Below are positions 1-7,037 of a DNA stretch of 8,273 nt, in pieces. Below the pieces are notes generated by a model. The model saw nothing but the letters and a program-made list of their open reading frames with translations. It was not told where the DNA came from and ran no database searches. The DNA is from Polyangiaceae bacterium. GTDB lineage: Bacteria > Myxococcota_A > Polyangia > Polyangiales > Polyangiaceae. A program made the translations under genes and the position numbers. The DNA lies in contig JAKVCH010000119.1 in NCBI GenBank assembly GCA_022447485.1, forward strand, positions 1-8,273, in the 5' to 3' direction. How positions within the stretch are numbered: the first letter of the stretch is position 1; each line of letters starts with the position of its first letter.

Positions 1-2
1 AC

Positions 3-293
3 ATCCCTCTCGGAGTCGGACCCTATGATTTTTACGGCGTTGCCTGCGGAGCCGAAATTGGCAATGTCTATCGCCTGAAGGAGGGCGAGAAGAGCGACAA
101 GATTCGCTTTTCGACCACGATTGGGCTGCGCTACGCTTATGGCGTCGGAAAAGTGGGCAATGTAGAGATCCCTCCCTTCTACGACTTGATAGAAAGGATA
201 GCGACAGGGCAAGAGGAAACGGTGGTTTATGGCGAATCCAAAGCCTATGCCCACGAGGTCACGATCAACATCGGGGGCGGGCTCTACTTCTAG
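3..293 (+). CDS. C-terminal end of an outer-membrane beta-barrel protein (partial, 5' end outside the window)
   Basis: An open frame enters from the left edge and ends at a TAG, giving 96 residues with no start inside the window. The sequence alternates polar and hydrophobic/aromatic residues in strand-like stretches (around KIRFSTTIGLRYAYG and EVTINIGGGLYF) and finishes on a C-terminal phenylalanine. A terminal strand ending in an aromatic residue is the usual BAM-recognition signature of outer-membrane beta-barrels. The family cannot be named from this fragment. It converges on the minus-strand lipoprotein gene that ends at 379. The barrel assignment is inferred from the strand pattern and the last residue; an exported non-barrel protein remains possible. 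Confidence 0.62.
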   Translation: MPLGVGPYDFYGVACGAEIGNVYRLKEGEKSDKIRFSTTIGLRYAYGVGKVGNVEIPPFYDLIERIATGQEETVVYGESKAYAHEVTINIGGGLYF

Positions 294-323
294 GCTTGAG
301 GGCTAGGCTTGAGGGCTAGGCTT
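291..323. repeat. Short tandem direct repeat, 13-bp unit, about 2.5 copies
   Basis: The unit taggcttgagggc occurs at 291-303 and 304-316, followed by a partial copy (taggctt) at 317-323. The stop codon of the upstream gene is the first three bases of the first copy. This looks like simple slippage in the spacer between two convergent genes. I see no convincing rho-independent terminator between 294 and 378; only a weak GGTG-AA-CACC hairpin at 346-355. Confidence 0.8.
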
Positions 324-378
324 AAAACTTAGGCTGTCGTTGTCGGGTGAACACCTTACGTTGGATGAGCCTTTGGAT

Positions 379-3300
379 TCACCAGGGCAAATGAGTGATC
401 TGGATACCGTTTAATCGGTCATTTTGATCGGGACCATCTCCCATCTGACCAAACCTATCTGAGCCACTGCAGGCTACCGCCCCCCGACCATCGAGCAAAC
501 AGCGGTGAGTCTGCCCACTCGCTATCGAAACCGGAGTCTCAATCACCCCATTCAGTGGAAAAGCATTCAGAACAAAGCCGCCGCCAAGATTGCTGACGAG
601 GGTGCCGTCTGCCAACCAAGCCCAAACCTTTGCTCGCCACCCTACGTGAAAGTCGACCACATCGAGGGTAGAGTCGGCAACCAAAAATGGACTTCGGTAA
701 AAGTTACCCAGAGAATTCGCCCCCCAGCAGGCCAGGTTATTTGACGTGGTGAAGGCACAGTTAAATCGACTTTCTCCGGAAAGCGCGACTGCATTATTCG
801 TGAGCAAATCACCAGCCAGAGGCGACATCGGTTCATCAAATTGCGTTTGGGTGGTCTCACCGATTCCCAGCGAACCAGTATTCGCGCGCCCCCAACAGCT
901 CACCTGATTCGAAGTCAGCCGAGCACAGCCGTAGTCATCACCGGCCACCACCGTTAACGCATTTTTGTCGACAACGCCTCGCTGAACGAAAACCGTCGAC
1001 GCTGCGTCTGAGCTCTGAGCCGCGCCATTGCCCAAGCGCCCAAAAAATCCGTTCTCGCGACCCCAGCAGGCGACATCACCATCGTCTAAAACAGCGCATC
1101 CACCGTAGCGGCCCACATCGAGGTCCACAACAACACGGTCATCAATCACTCCTCCTACCTTGGTGGGATTGAATTGATCGTCAGTAAGATCTGGACCGTT
1201 ACCAAGCCTGCCGTAGGTGTCATCGCCCCAACAAAACACTTCGCCCGTTTCAGCTAAGGCGCACGCATAGGCATCTTCTGCATCGGACGCCGTTGTGAAT
1301 GCGTCGGAGGAAGAGGCCACGATTTTCAGCACGAGATGCCCGACTTTATCGGCCAGGAGATAGCGGGCAGGACGATCCTTTTGCCCAGCTGTATTGGTCA
1401 CCACATGACCCCAAGCGAAAACATCGCCGCGATCAGACAGAGCGTAGGTACCGTCTGATGTACCAGTCAGAGCAACGGTTTGAGAGAGTTCGTGCTCAAT
1501 ATTTGAAGGCTCAAGAAGAGTGGTTTCCTCTCTGGCTGGGTCGGCTTGTCCGAAGAGGTTCCGGCCCCAGCACGACACGCCCCCCTGTTGGCGCAGCACA
1601 CAAGTGCTGTCAAATTTGGCGCTCATGTCGATTACAGGGTTGCTCCCACTTGCAGCAATAATTTCCTTCGGTTCATCGACGAGAACTGTGGTGCCGTCAC
1701 CCACCTGCCCAAAGTTATTATAGCCCCAGCAATAAAGAGCACCACTTTCGTAGAGCACGCATGTGTGAGTCGTTCCGGCGCTTAGCTCGACAATAGTTCC
1801 ACTTGGAAGACCATCGACGAGCTGAGGGGAATCGGCTCCATGAGAACCGCCCGAAACCCCATCGCCCAACTGACCGAATCGACCGTCACCCCAACAAGCC
1901 ACAGACTGATCATCGCGAAGAGCGCAGGTATGCAGCGCTCCCACAACAACCTGGCGAATATTATCGTTGACAACGCCGCGCTCGACCAGAAGTGGCGTCA
2001 GCCTATCAGCAGAACTGGCATTCGAATTGCCGAGCTCACCATATTCATTGCGACCCCAGCAGGCCAGATGATGATCCTCTGTTAAGGCGCAAGCATGAAA
2101 GGTGCCGACGGCAACGTCCAGAGTGTTTTCGTCGACCTTATCATCCGTCAGTCGCGTGGGCTGCGTCGTGGCAGCTGAATCGCTCGAGCCCCGACCTTGT
2201 AAACCATTCGTATTCGCGCCCCAACAGAACAGGCGACCGTCGCTACGCACCGCACACGCAGCCGAAGGTCCAGTCGAGAGAGCGACAATCTTACCTTGGC
2301 TAATATTGTTCCGCGTGAGTTGGACTGGCTCCAGCTTCGGCGCACTCGGGCTCCCATCGCCTACCTGACCGCTGCTGTCATAACCCCAGCACGACACCCT
2401 CTGATTATTCCGAAGGGCGCAGGCAAAGGAATCACCAACAGCGAGATCAGCTACGCCACTACCTAAGTCTTTAAATGAAACGTAGCCTGGACGAAGTATC
2501 TGATTGGTATCCGAGCCTCTGCCCAAAACTCCAAGAAAGTTCCTCCCCCAGCAAACAACCCGACCACTGTTCAATGTCACGCAACTCGCCGAGGCACCAA
2601 CACTTACCGCGATGGGCTGCTGACACTCCCCTTGGGAACAGCCCCAATCGCAGGCGTTCCCACACGCCCCGCAATTATCTGCACTGAAGCGCAAATCGGT
2701 TTCACAACCGTCCACAAGACTATCGTTACAATCCGCATAGCTTGGCTCACAGCTGGGCTTGCAGCTCTCCTCGCAGTCCATCGCTCCTCGGTAGACAGAG
2801 AGCGGGCAGCTGAGCCGAGAGTCCTCATCGTCGCAATCTAACTTGGGGAGGTTACCGCCAGAACAAGAGGCATCGACGGCCACGACCCCGTCGCCATCGC
2901 TATCTTCGGACACACCATCGCAATCACGATCGACACCATCGCAGAGCTCCTCTGTAACACCGGGGTTCCTAGTAGCATCGCTATCGTCACAGTCGTACTG
3001 TGGTTGCCCAACGAGATCATTGCAATCGGCAAAGCCATCGCCATCGTTATCTTCGCCAGGATAGTCGAGAAGGCCGTTGCAATCGTTGTCGAGGCCGTCA
3101 CAAATCTCGGAAAACCCAGGGCGGCGGAGGTCGTTTCGGTCATCACAATCAACCCCAAATATTGCACGCCCCTCTAAATTGCGATTAGCACAGCGAGAAT
3201 CGAAATAGCCGTCGCCGTCCCGGTCCGATCCCAAAGTGCTCGGGTCGCAATCTTCATCCCGCAACATCGCAGCCTCGATAACGTCACCGCTATCATCGGT

Positions 3301-3675
3301 ACAAAACTCTTCGTTCCCTGGATAAACATTGGGATCCCCGTCGTCACAATCACTGCCACCGCAATTGATGCTTTCGAAACTATCGCCATCGGCATCGCAG
3401 ATAATCTCGCATTGGCCCGTGTCTTCAGAACAGACTTCATTCGCCCCGCACTCAACGGCTTCGCCAGCGACGCAAAAGCCCTCCTCGCAAGCCTCGATCC
3501 CGTTACAGGCTTCACCATCATCACAATCGCTCTCGCTTGAGCACGGCACCCCGTCCGACCCAGAGGAACTGTCGAAATCCTCAGTCGACTTTTGGTCATC
3601 AGAAGTAGTCGTGCCGGAACAAGCAAAGCTAGAAAGAACCAAGAAGAGAAGAGAAAGTCGAATCTGTAATTTCAT
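379..3675 (-). CDS. Predicted secreted lipoprotein with MopE-like metal-binding repeats and 14 RCC1 repeats
   Basis: This encodes 1098 residues. Residues 1-19 form a signal peptide (two basic residues, an LLFLVL core, then SSFAC) with probable lipidation at Cys19; the lipobox is relaxed. A Ser/Asp linker leads to a Cys-rich segment (45-93). Four DCDD motifs follow, at about 109, 176, 228 and 280. The middle two continue into PG..E.CDG.D.DC, as in the MopE-type copper-binding motif. Ca-binding-like DxDGDG motifs lie at about 151, 209 and 258. A DGCETDL...DNCGACGNAC cassette (322-341) precedes fourteen RCC1 repeats (about 356-1098), each typically C-x9-C-W-G with roughly 55-residue spacing. The likely role is surface binding or display with metal-stabilised stalk repeats; the ligand is unknown. 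No catalytic domain is seen. The start is ATG with a weak ribosome-binding site. The 3676-3810 upstream stretch holds no gene, and I could not pick a promoter in it. Confidence 0.9.
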   Translation of the reverse strand: MKLQIRLSLLFLVLSSFACSGTTTSDDQKSTEDFDSSSGSDGVPCSSESDCDDGEACNGIEACEEGFCVAGEAVECGANEVCSEDTGQCEIICDADGDSFESINCGGSDCDDGDPNVYPGNEEFCTDDSGDVIEAAMLRDEDCDPSTLGSDRDGDGYFDSRCANRNLEGRAIFGVDCDDRNDLRRPGFSEICDGLDNDCNGLLDYPGEDNDGDGFADCNDLVGQPQYDCDDSDATRNPGVTEELCDGVDRDCDGVSEDSDGDGVVAVDASCSGGNLPKLDCDDEDSRLSCPLSVYRGAMDCEESCKPSCEPSYADCNDSLVDGCETDLRFSADNCGACGNACDWGCSQGECQQPIAVSVGASASCVTLNSGRVVCWGRNFLGVLGRGSDTNQILRPGYVSFKDLGSGVADLAVGDSFACALRNNQRVSCWGYDSSGQVGDGSPSAPKLEPVQLTRNNISQGKIVALSTGPSAACAVRSDGRLFCWGANTNGLQGRGSSDSAATTQPTRLTDDKVDENTLDVAVGTFHACALTEDHHLACWGRNEYGELGNSNASSADRLTPLLVERGVVNDNIRQVVVGALHTCALRDDQSVACWGDGRFGQLGDGVSGGSHGADSPQLVDGLPSGTIVELSAGTTHTCVLYESGALYCWGYNNFGQVGDGTTVLVDEPKEIIAASGSNPVIDMSAKFDSTCVLRQQGGVSCWGRNLFGQADPAREETTLLEPSNIEHELSQTVALTGTSDGTYALSDRGDVFAWGHVVTNTAGQKDRPARYLLADKVGHLVLKIVASSSDAFTTASDAEDAYACALAETGEVFCWGDDTYGRLGNGPDLTDDQFNPTKVGGVIDDRVVVDLDVGRYGGCAVLDDGDVACWGRENGFFGRLGNGAAQSSDAASTVFVQRGVVDKNALTVVAGDDYGCARLTSNQVSCWGRANTGSLGIGETTQTQFDEPMSPLAGDLLTNNAVALSGESRFNCAFTTSNNLACWGANSLGNFYRSPFLVADSTLDVVDFHVGWRAKVWAWLADGTLVSNLGGGFVLNAFPLNGVIETPVSIASGQTHRCLLDGRGAVACSGSDRFGQMGDGPDQNDRLNGIQITHLPW

Positions 3676-3810
3676 CGGGCTACCAAAAAGGTGACATACG
3701 AAGCGTACAGAAGAACTGCACCCCGCACCTAGCCAAGCGTCATAGCAGACTCAGCCAGGAGCGCGAGGGTTTCCCCCCAACAGCAAGCAAGCGCTCTCTT
3801 ACTCAGCTCT

Positions 3811-4146
3811 TCAAGGCCCGGCACACGGCAGCGGTGGTGACCAATCTTTCCCAGAACCAGACGGGCCAAAGTGCTGGCTTGGATTCTGCTGAGTCCACCA
3901 ATTCGCAGTATACTGAAAACCGTTCAAGCTGACGGTATCGCCTTCCCTAGAAGTCCCCGATGGCGACCAGGCTGGGGCTTCACAGCCGGAGGTGGAGGGA
4001 GGCGCATCAACACACGGACGAGCTAAGCTCCATGGCTGCCCAGCACCGTTGGCTTGCTCGGGATGACTTTGAGTCCACCAGCAAGGGAAAGTATTGCTTT
4101 TCGACAGCCGAAACCAGGTTCGGCCACTTAGCCAAATGTTAAGAAG
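3811..4146 (-). pseudogene. Orphan C-terminal fragment with tandem CBM5/12 (chitin-binding) modules
   Basis: The minus strand between a TGA at 4147-4149 and the stop at 3811-3813 is open for 111 codons but has no plausible start codon. Its last part is a clear CBM5/12 module: CEAPAWSP, then GDTVSLNGFQYTANWWTQ, then a NPSQHFG...W...C ending. A second WWTQ...P...PWS...C copy lies upstream, with the two WWT codon sets at 4075-4080 and 3895-3900. N-terminal to the first WWT the matching pattern (VSAVEKQYFPL) is in a different frame, one base off, so that module appears frameshifted. Such modules normally sit at the C-terminus of chitinases, cellulases or proteases and bind chitin or cellulose. 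No catalytic part is present; the fragment abuts the end of the glutaredoxin-domain gene. I infer a decayed remnant. The intact second module is well supported; pseudogene status is less certain. Confidence 0.68.
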
Positions 4147-4154
4147 TCAACAAT

Positions 4155-4712
4155 TCAACTCAGCACCTTGAGGCGCTTCCGAGCCTGATCCCCAGCGGGA
4201 AGCTCAGTCTTTTGCATCACCTCAATGCGCGGACCCGGACGATCGCCTCGTTCCTTGGGGTCGAGGGTGTACTCTTCGAGCAAACCCAAACGCTGAACTT
4301 CGTCGAGTCCTTCGAACCCCCCCACGAACTGTCCACGGAGAAACACCCAGGGGATGGTGCGCTTTCCGGTGGAGGCGACAAGCTCTTCGCGGATCGGCCC
4401 ACTACCGGGCAAGTCCAAATCGACAAAGCGAAAGTCTATCCCCGCACCTTCTAGCAACCGGCGACATCGGCCGGACCAGGGACAACTTCGCGCTCCGAAT
4501 AGCTGAGCGGGTTGCCGCACATCGCCCAAGCTAAAGCGCTCTGCTAGACTATCGGGGGAGGTAGAAGACTGGCCGCTGCTGCCTCCAGCTTGCTGCGCTC
4601 CGGCAACCTCGGGTTCCTCCGACAACTTATCCTCGACAAATTCGATAGCTTTCACCAGCTGTGAGCTTGCCTCTTTCCAGGCGAATCGACCAAACTTCTT
4701 CAATAGAGCCAT
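4155..4712 (-). CDS. Glutaredoxin-domain protein with a CPWS active site
   Basis: This encodes 185 residues from the ATG at 4712, chosen because GAGG lies 5 nt upstream of it. An ATG at 4751 (GGAG 9 nt upstream) and a TTG at 4793 are in-frame alternatives. Residues 1-30 are a basic/amphipathic helix-like segment beginning MALLKKFGRF, followed by a Gly/Ser/Gln-rich linker to about 60. A thioredoxin-fold glutaredoxin domain spans about 68-150: a QLFGARSCPWSGRC active site with Cys77, a TIPWVF cis-proline at 121, and a GGFEGLDE glutathione-site loop at 131-138. A charged tail of about 35 residues follows. Glutaredoxins reduce protein or glutathione-mixed disulfides in the cytoplasm. Here the usual second active-site Cys is Ser, suggesting monothiol-type chemistry, although another Cys lies six residues after the first. 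The gene is divergent from the haloperoxidase-like gene. No signal peptide is seen, so it is probably cytosolic. Confidence 0.78.
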   Translation of the reverse strand: MALLKKFGRFAWKEASSQLVKAIEFVEDKLSEEPEVAGAQQAGGSSGQSSTSPDSLAERFSLGDVRQPAQLFGARSCPWSGRCRRLLEGAGIDFRFVDLDLPGSGPIREELVASTGKRTIPWVFLRGQFVGGFEGLDEVQRLGLLEEYTLDPKERGDRPGPRIEVMQKTELPAGDQARKRLKVLS

Positions 4713-4851
4713 CTCGTCCTCGCATTCCTTGTGGAAGCAGCTGCTTAGCATCCGAATACGCTCCGAGGAAAGGGCGGCACTTTTCGGGCGCAACTGACCA
4801 ACACTGCTGGCTACCGCTTTGGCTGTCTTCTGCTAAAGCTTCCGGTCAGAA

Positions 4852-5130
4852 GTGGCTTTCTTAATTCAAACACAGCGGAAACCCTGCCAAGCTCGGCTGC
4901 GAATTGGATCGTTGCCGGGCAGCATTCTGCTGGGAGCGCTCGCGTTGACTGGGTGACCATCCCCCACGGAAAAGGTCGAAGAGCCAAGCTGCCCCGACTC
5001 GAAAGAGTTTGCGAGCAATTCTTCGTGGAGCGTCCCGCGCGCCTGGAACGAGCTGCTACTTGCCTCGATCAGGAATGACCTGGCCCGTCCGACCGTACAC
5101 GCCCGGAACTTATTTCATCTATCCGCGGTC
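4852..5130 (+). other. In-frame 5' extension of the haloperoxidase-like gene: lipoprotein signal peptide interrupted by TGA
   Basis: The frame of the downstream gene continues upstream without ATG, GTG or TTG back to a TGA at 4954-4956. The stretch just before the downstream ATG reads AWNELLLASIRNDLARP, then TVHARNLFHLSAV, which is the conserved N-terminal region of this haloperoxidase-like family, so the true protein should begin further upstream. Beyond the TGA the same frame encodes a signal-peptide-like sequence with basic residues (RKPCQARLR) and a hydrophobic core (SILLGALALTG), and a GTG at 4852 could start it. The TGA falls exactly where the lipobox LTG-Cys would have cysteine (TGC or TGT). 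Either a nonsense change or a sequence error broke a lipoprotein precursor, or the codon is recoded. No strong ribosome-binding site is visible before the GTG, and no promoter could be assigned in 4794-4851. Confidence 0.6.
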
Positions 5131-6858
5131 ATGTACGACGCTTGGGCCCTTTTTGAGGAAGGGGCACAACCCTACTTGGTGAATCAAACGCTGGGCGGCA
5201 CTTCGTGTGTTCTCGACGAGAGCCTGGTGGCGGCCTTGGCAGATGAAGAGGCAAAAGCGAGCACCCAAGAGGAAGTCATGAGCTTCGCGGCGTTCGGGCT
5301 ATTGACCCATCGCTTTCAAGGATGTTCGTTTACCCGGAGTTCTGCTCAATCGCTCATGCAGGAGCTGGGCTATACTTCATCGGCGGCTTTGCCCTTGCCC
5401 GAAACGAATGCTTCCGTGTTGGGCCGAGCCATTGCTGATTGCTATATCGAATACGGCCTCAATGACGGATCCAATGAAGCCGGCGGCTATCAAAACCGGT
5501 CCTACCAGCCCGCAAATAACCCGCTGCGAGTCGATCGAGGTTTAGAGGACATCGCCGAAGATCCGAATCGTTGGCAACCGCTCACCTTCGACGATCGCGA
5601 CTTCATCGACCAAAGCGGCAACAGCAGCAGCGAGGGCTCAGCTACACCCGAATTTCTATCCGCCGAGTGGGGTCAGGTGGCGCCTTTTGCCTTACCCGAC
5701 TCGGCTCGCCAAGAGCTCGAGCGCGACTCAGAGACTTTTATCGTTTATCACGACCCAGGCCCGCCTCCTCTTTATCGCCCCGAAGCCAGTTCCGAAGAGA
5801 ACGAAGCCTACCGTTGGAACTTTTCGATTGTTGCCAATTGGGCATCGCATCACGATCCCAACTCCGGTGTGATGGTCGATATCTCGCCCGCATCCGCCGG
5901 CGGACTCGAGGTTGACTATGAAAGCGTGGAGCAGAGCGACTACGAAGAGCTCTATCGCCCCGATGGGCCGAATTGGGGCCCTGGTCATTCCCAAAACCCC
6001 GCTACCGGCGAGCCGTACCAAGTGCAGTCTGTACCTCTCGGCGACTACACGCGGGTGCTGGCGGAATTCTGGGCCGATGGCCCCTCCTCGGAGACACCTC
6101 CCGGGCATTGGTTCGTGATTCTCAACTACGTCAGCGACCAACCCGAGCTCACTCGTCAATGGGCCGGAAAAGGCGCGGCTCTCTCTCCACTCGAGTGGGA
6201 TGTCAAAGCCTACTTTGCGCTCGGCGGAGCGCTGCACGACGCCGCTATCGCGGCGTGGAGTATCAAAGGTTTCTACGATTATATCCGGCCCATCTCGGCA
6301 ATCCGTTACCTCGGGCAGGCAGCCCGAGGTACGCAGGGACTTTTTCTTTCTCCAGCTTATATTCGTACGATCACCGAAGAACCCAGCATCAACTTCGGCC
6401 TCGAATGGACGGGCCAAGCTGAGATTTTTACCTGGCGTCCGGCGATGGAGCGTGATGCTGAAGCTCCCAGCGTAGGCTGGCTGGCCTCGGCGCGGTGGGT
6501 TCCCTACCAGCCGCCCAACTTTATCACCCCACCCTTTGCCGGGTACGTCTCCGGGCATTCAACCTTTTCGCGAGCTGCGGCCGAAATTCTCACTGCCATC
6601 ACCGGTGACCCCTATTTCCCCGGTGGCCTGGGGGAATTCATTGCCGAAAAGGACACCTTCCTCGAATTTGAACGCGGTCCTTCAGAAGAGATTCGCCTGC
6701 AGTGGGCCACCTACCGGGACGCTTCCGACCAAACGAGCCTTTCACGGATTTGGGGTGGGATTCATCCACCGGTCGATGATATCCCCGGGCGACGAATCGG
6801 TATTCGCGTCGCCGCAGATGCAATTGAAGCAGCGAACCAGCTATTTGGCGCCAATTAG
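5131..6858 (+). CDS. Vanadium-dependent haloperoxidase-like protein (PAP2 superfamily)
   Basis: From the first in-frame ATG this gives 575 residues; conserved sequence continues upstream, so this start probably truncates the protein. The N-terminal part (MYDAWA, then helical segments) and the large C-terminal domain match the vanadium haloperoxidase branch of the PAP2 family. All signature residues are present: Lys379 and Arg386 in KGFYDYIRP (K-x6-R), Ser474-Gly475-His476 in YVSGHSTF, and Arg539 and His545 in SRIWGGIHPP. These correspond to Lys353, Arg360, Ser402/Gly403/His404, Arg490 and His496 of fungal vanadium chloroperoxidase. Phe469, seven residues before the catalytic His, matches the chloroperoxidase-type Phe397 position. 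Characterised relatives use vanadate and peroxide to oxidise halides; related family members are acid phosphatases, so substrate and activity are unproven. Secretion as a lipoprotein is suggested by the upstream extension. The gene stands alone, is divergent from the glutaredoxin-domain gene and is followed by a terminator. Confidence 0.88.
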   Translation: MYDAWALFEEGAQPYLVNQTLGGTSCVLDESLVAALADEEAKASTQEEVMSFAAFGLLTHRFQGCSFTRSSAQSLMQELGYTSSAALPLPETNASVLGRAIADCYIEYGLNDGSNEAGGYQNRSYQPANNPLRVDRGLEDIAEDPNRWQPLTFDDRDFIDQSGNSSSEGSATPEFLSAEWGQVAPFALPDSARQELERDSETFIVYHDPGPPPLYRPEASSEENEAYRWNFSIVANWASHHDPNSGVMVDISPASAGGLEVDYESVEQSDYEELYRPDGPNWGPGHSQNPATGEPYQVQSVPLGDYTRVLAEFWADGPSSETPPGHWFVILNYVSDQPELTRQWAGKGAALSPLEWDVKAYFALGGALHDAAIAAWSIKGFYDYIRPISAIRYLGQAARGTQGLFLSPAYIRTITEEPSINFGLEWTGQAEIFTWRPAMERDAEAPSVGWLASARWVPYQPPNFITPPFAGYVSGHSTFSRAAAEILTAITGDPYFPGGLGEFIAEKDTFLEFERGPSEEIRLQWATYRDASDQTSLSRIWGGIHPPVDDIPGRRIGIRVAADAIEAANQLFGAN

Positions 6859-6942
6859 ACGCCCCAGCGCGCCTTTCCCGCCGACGCTTCAATGGCCCAG
6901 TCGTTGGCCGACCGCCGTCTTGTGGCCTAGCTCCAACTTGGG

Positions 6943-6970
6943 CCGGGAAGAACATTCCGGTTTATTTTGT
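6943..6970 (+). terminator. Rho-independent terminator after the haloperoxidase-like gene
   Basis: The arms CCGGGAA (6943-6949) and TTCCGG (6955-6960) pair with one bulged G around a 5-nt loop. They are followed immediately by the T-rich run tttattttgt (6961-6970). It lies about 85 nt after the stop codon and upstream of the Cys-rich peptide gene, so it should separate the two transcription units. The remaining spacer 6859-6942 shows no gene. Confidence 0.62.
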
Positions 6971-7003
6971 CACAACCTGGATTCTGGTGCCCATACATAA
7001 TGA

Positions 7004-7022
7004 GCACCGAATTTTTTGGTGC
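7004..7022 (+). promoter_or_regulatory. 5'-leader hairpin just upstream of the Cys-rich peptide gene
   Basis: GCACC (7004-7008) and GGTGC (7018-7022) form an inverted repeat, extended inward by AA/TT with one bulged G and a T-rich loop. It ends 15 nt before the ATG and borders the ribosome-binding site AGAGGA (7025-7030). A -10-like CATAAT lies just upstream at 6996-7001, but no -35 hexamer at normal spacing was found. The repeat could be a leader structure affecting ribosome access or a dyad operator. It could also be chance in a short AT-rich leader. Confidence 0.35.
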
Positions 7023-7037
7023 AGAGAGGAACAATCA

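Noticed and set aside
1299..1661. Several plus-strand open frames of 60-120 codons within 505-3694
   Set aside because: They are shadows of the repeat-rich minus-strand lipoprotein gene; their translations are Arg/Pro/Ser-rich without domains.
3906..3915. A perfect 10-bp palindrome, CAGTATACTG, as a possible operator
   Set aside because: It falls inside the codons for QYT of the intact chitin-binding module, with no adjacent promoter or functional start, so coding explains it.
3891..4080. Direct repeats of gagtccacca about 180 bp apart, ending in CCA like a tRNA 3' end
   Set aside because: No cloverleaf can be drawn; the repeats are antisense to the WWTQ codons of two tandem CBM5/12 modules.
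3960..4142. A plus-strand 60-codon open frame
   Set aside because: It is antisense to the CBM5/12 fragment and has no recognisable features or ribosome-binding site.
4954..4977. A possible selenocysteine insertion element after the lipobox TGA
   Set aside because: Only a 4-bp GACC/GGTC pairing with a large loop was found, which does not look like a bacterial SECIS; a mutation or sequence error is simpler.
5728..6558. A long (276-codon) minus-strand open frame
   Set aside because: It lies entirely antisense to the haloperoxidase-like gene, which has clear catalytic motifs; its translation shows no recognisable domain.
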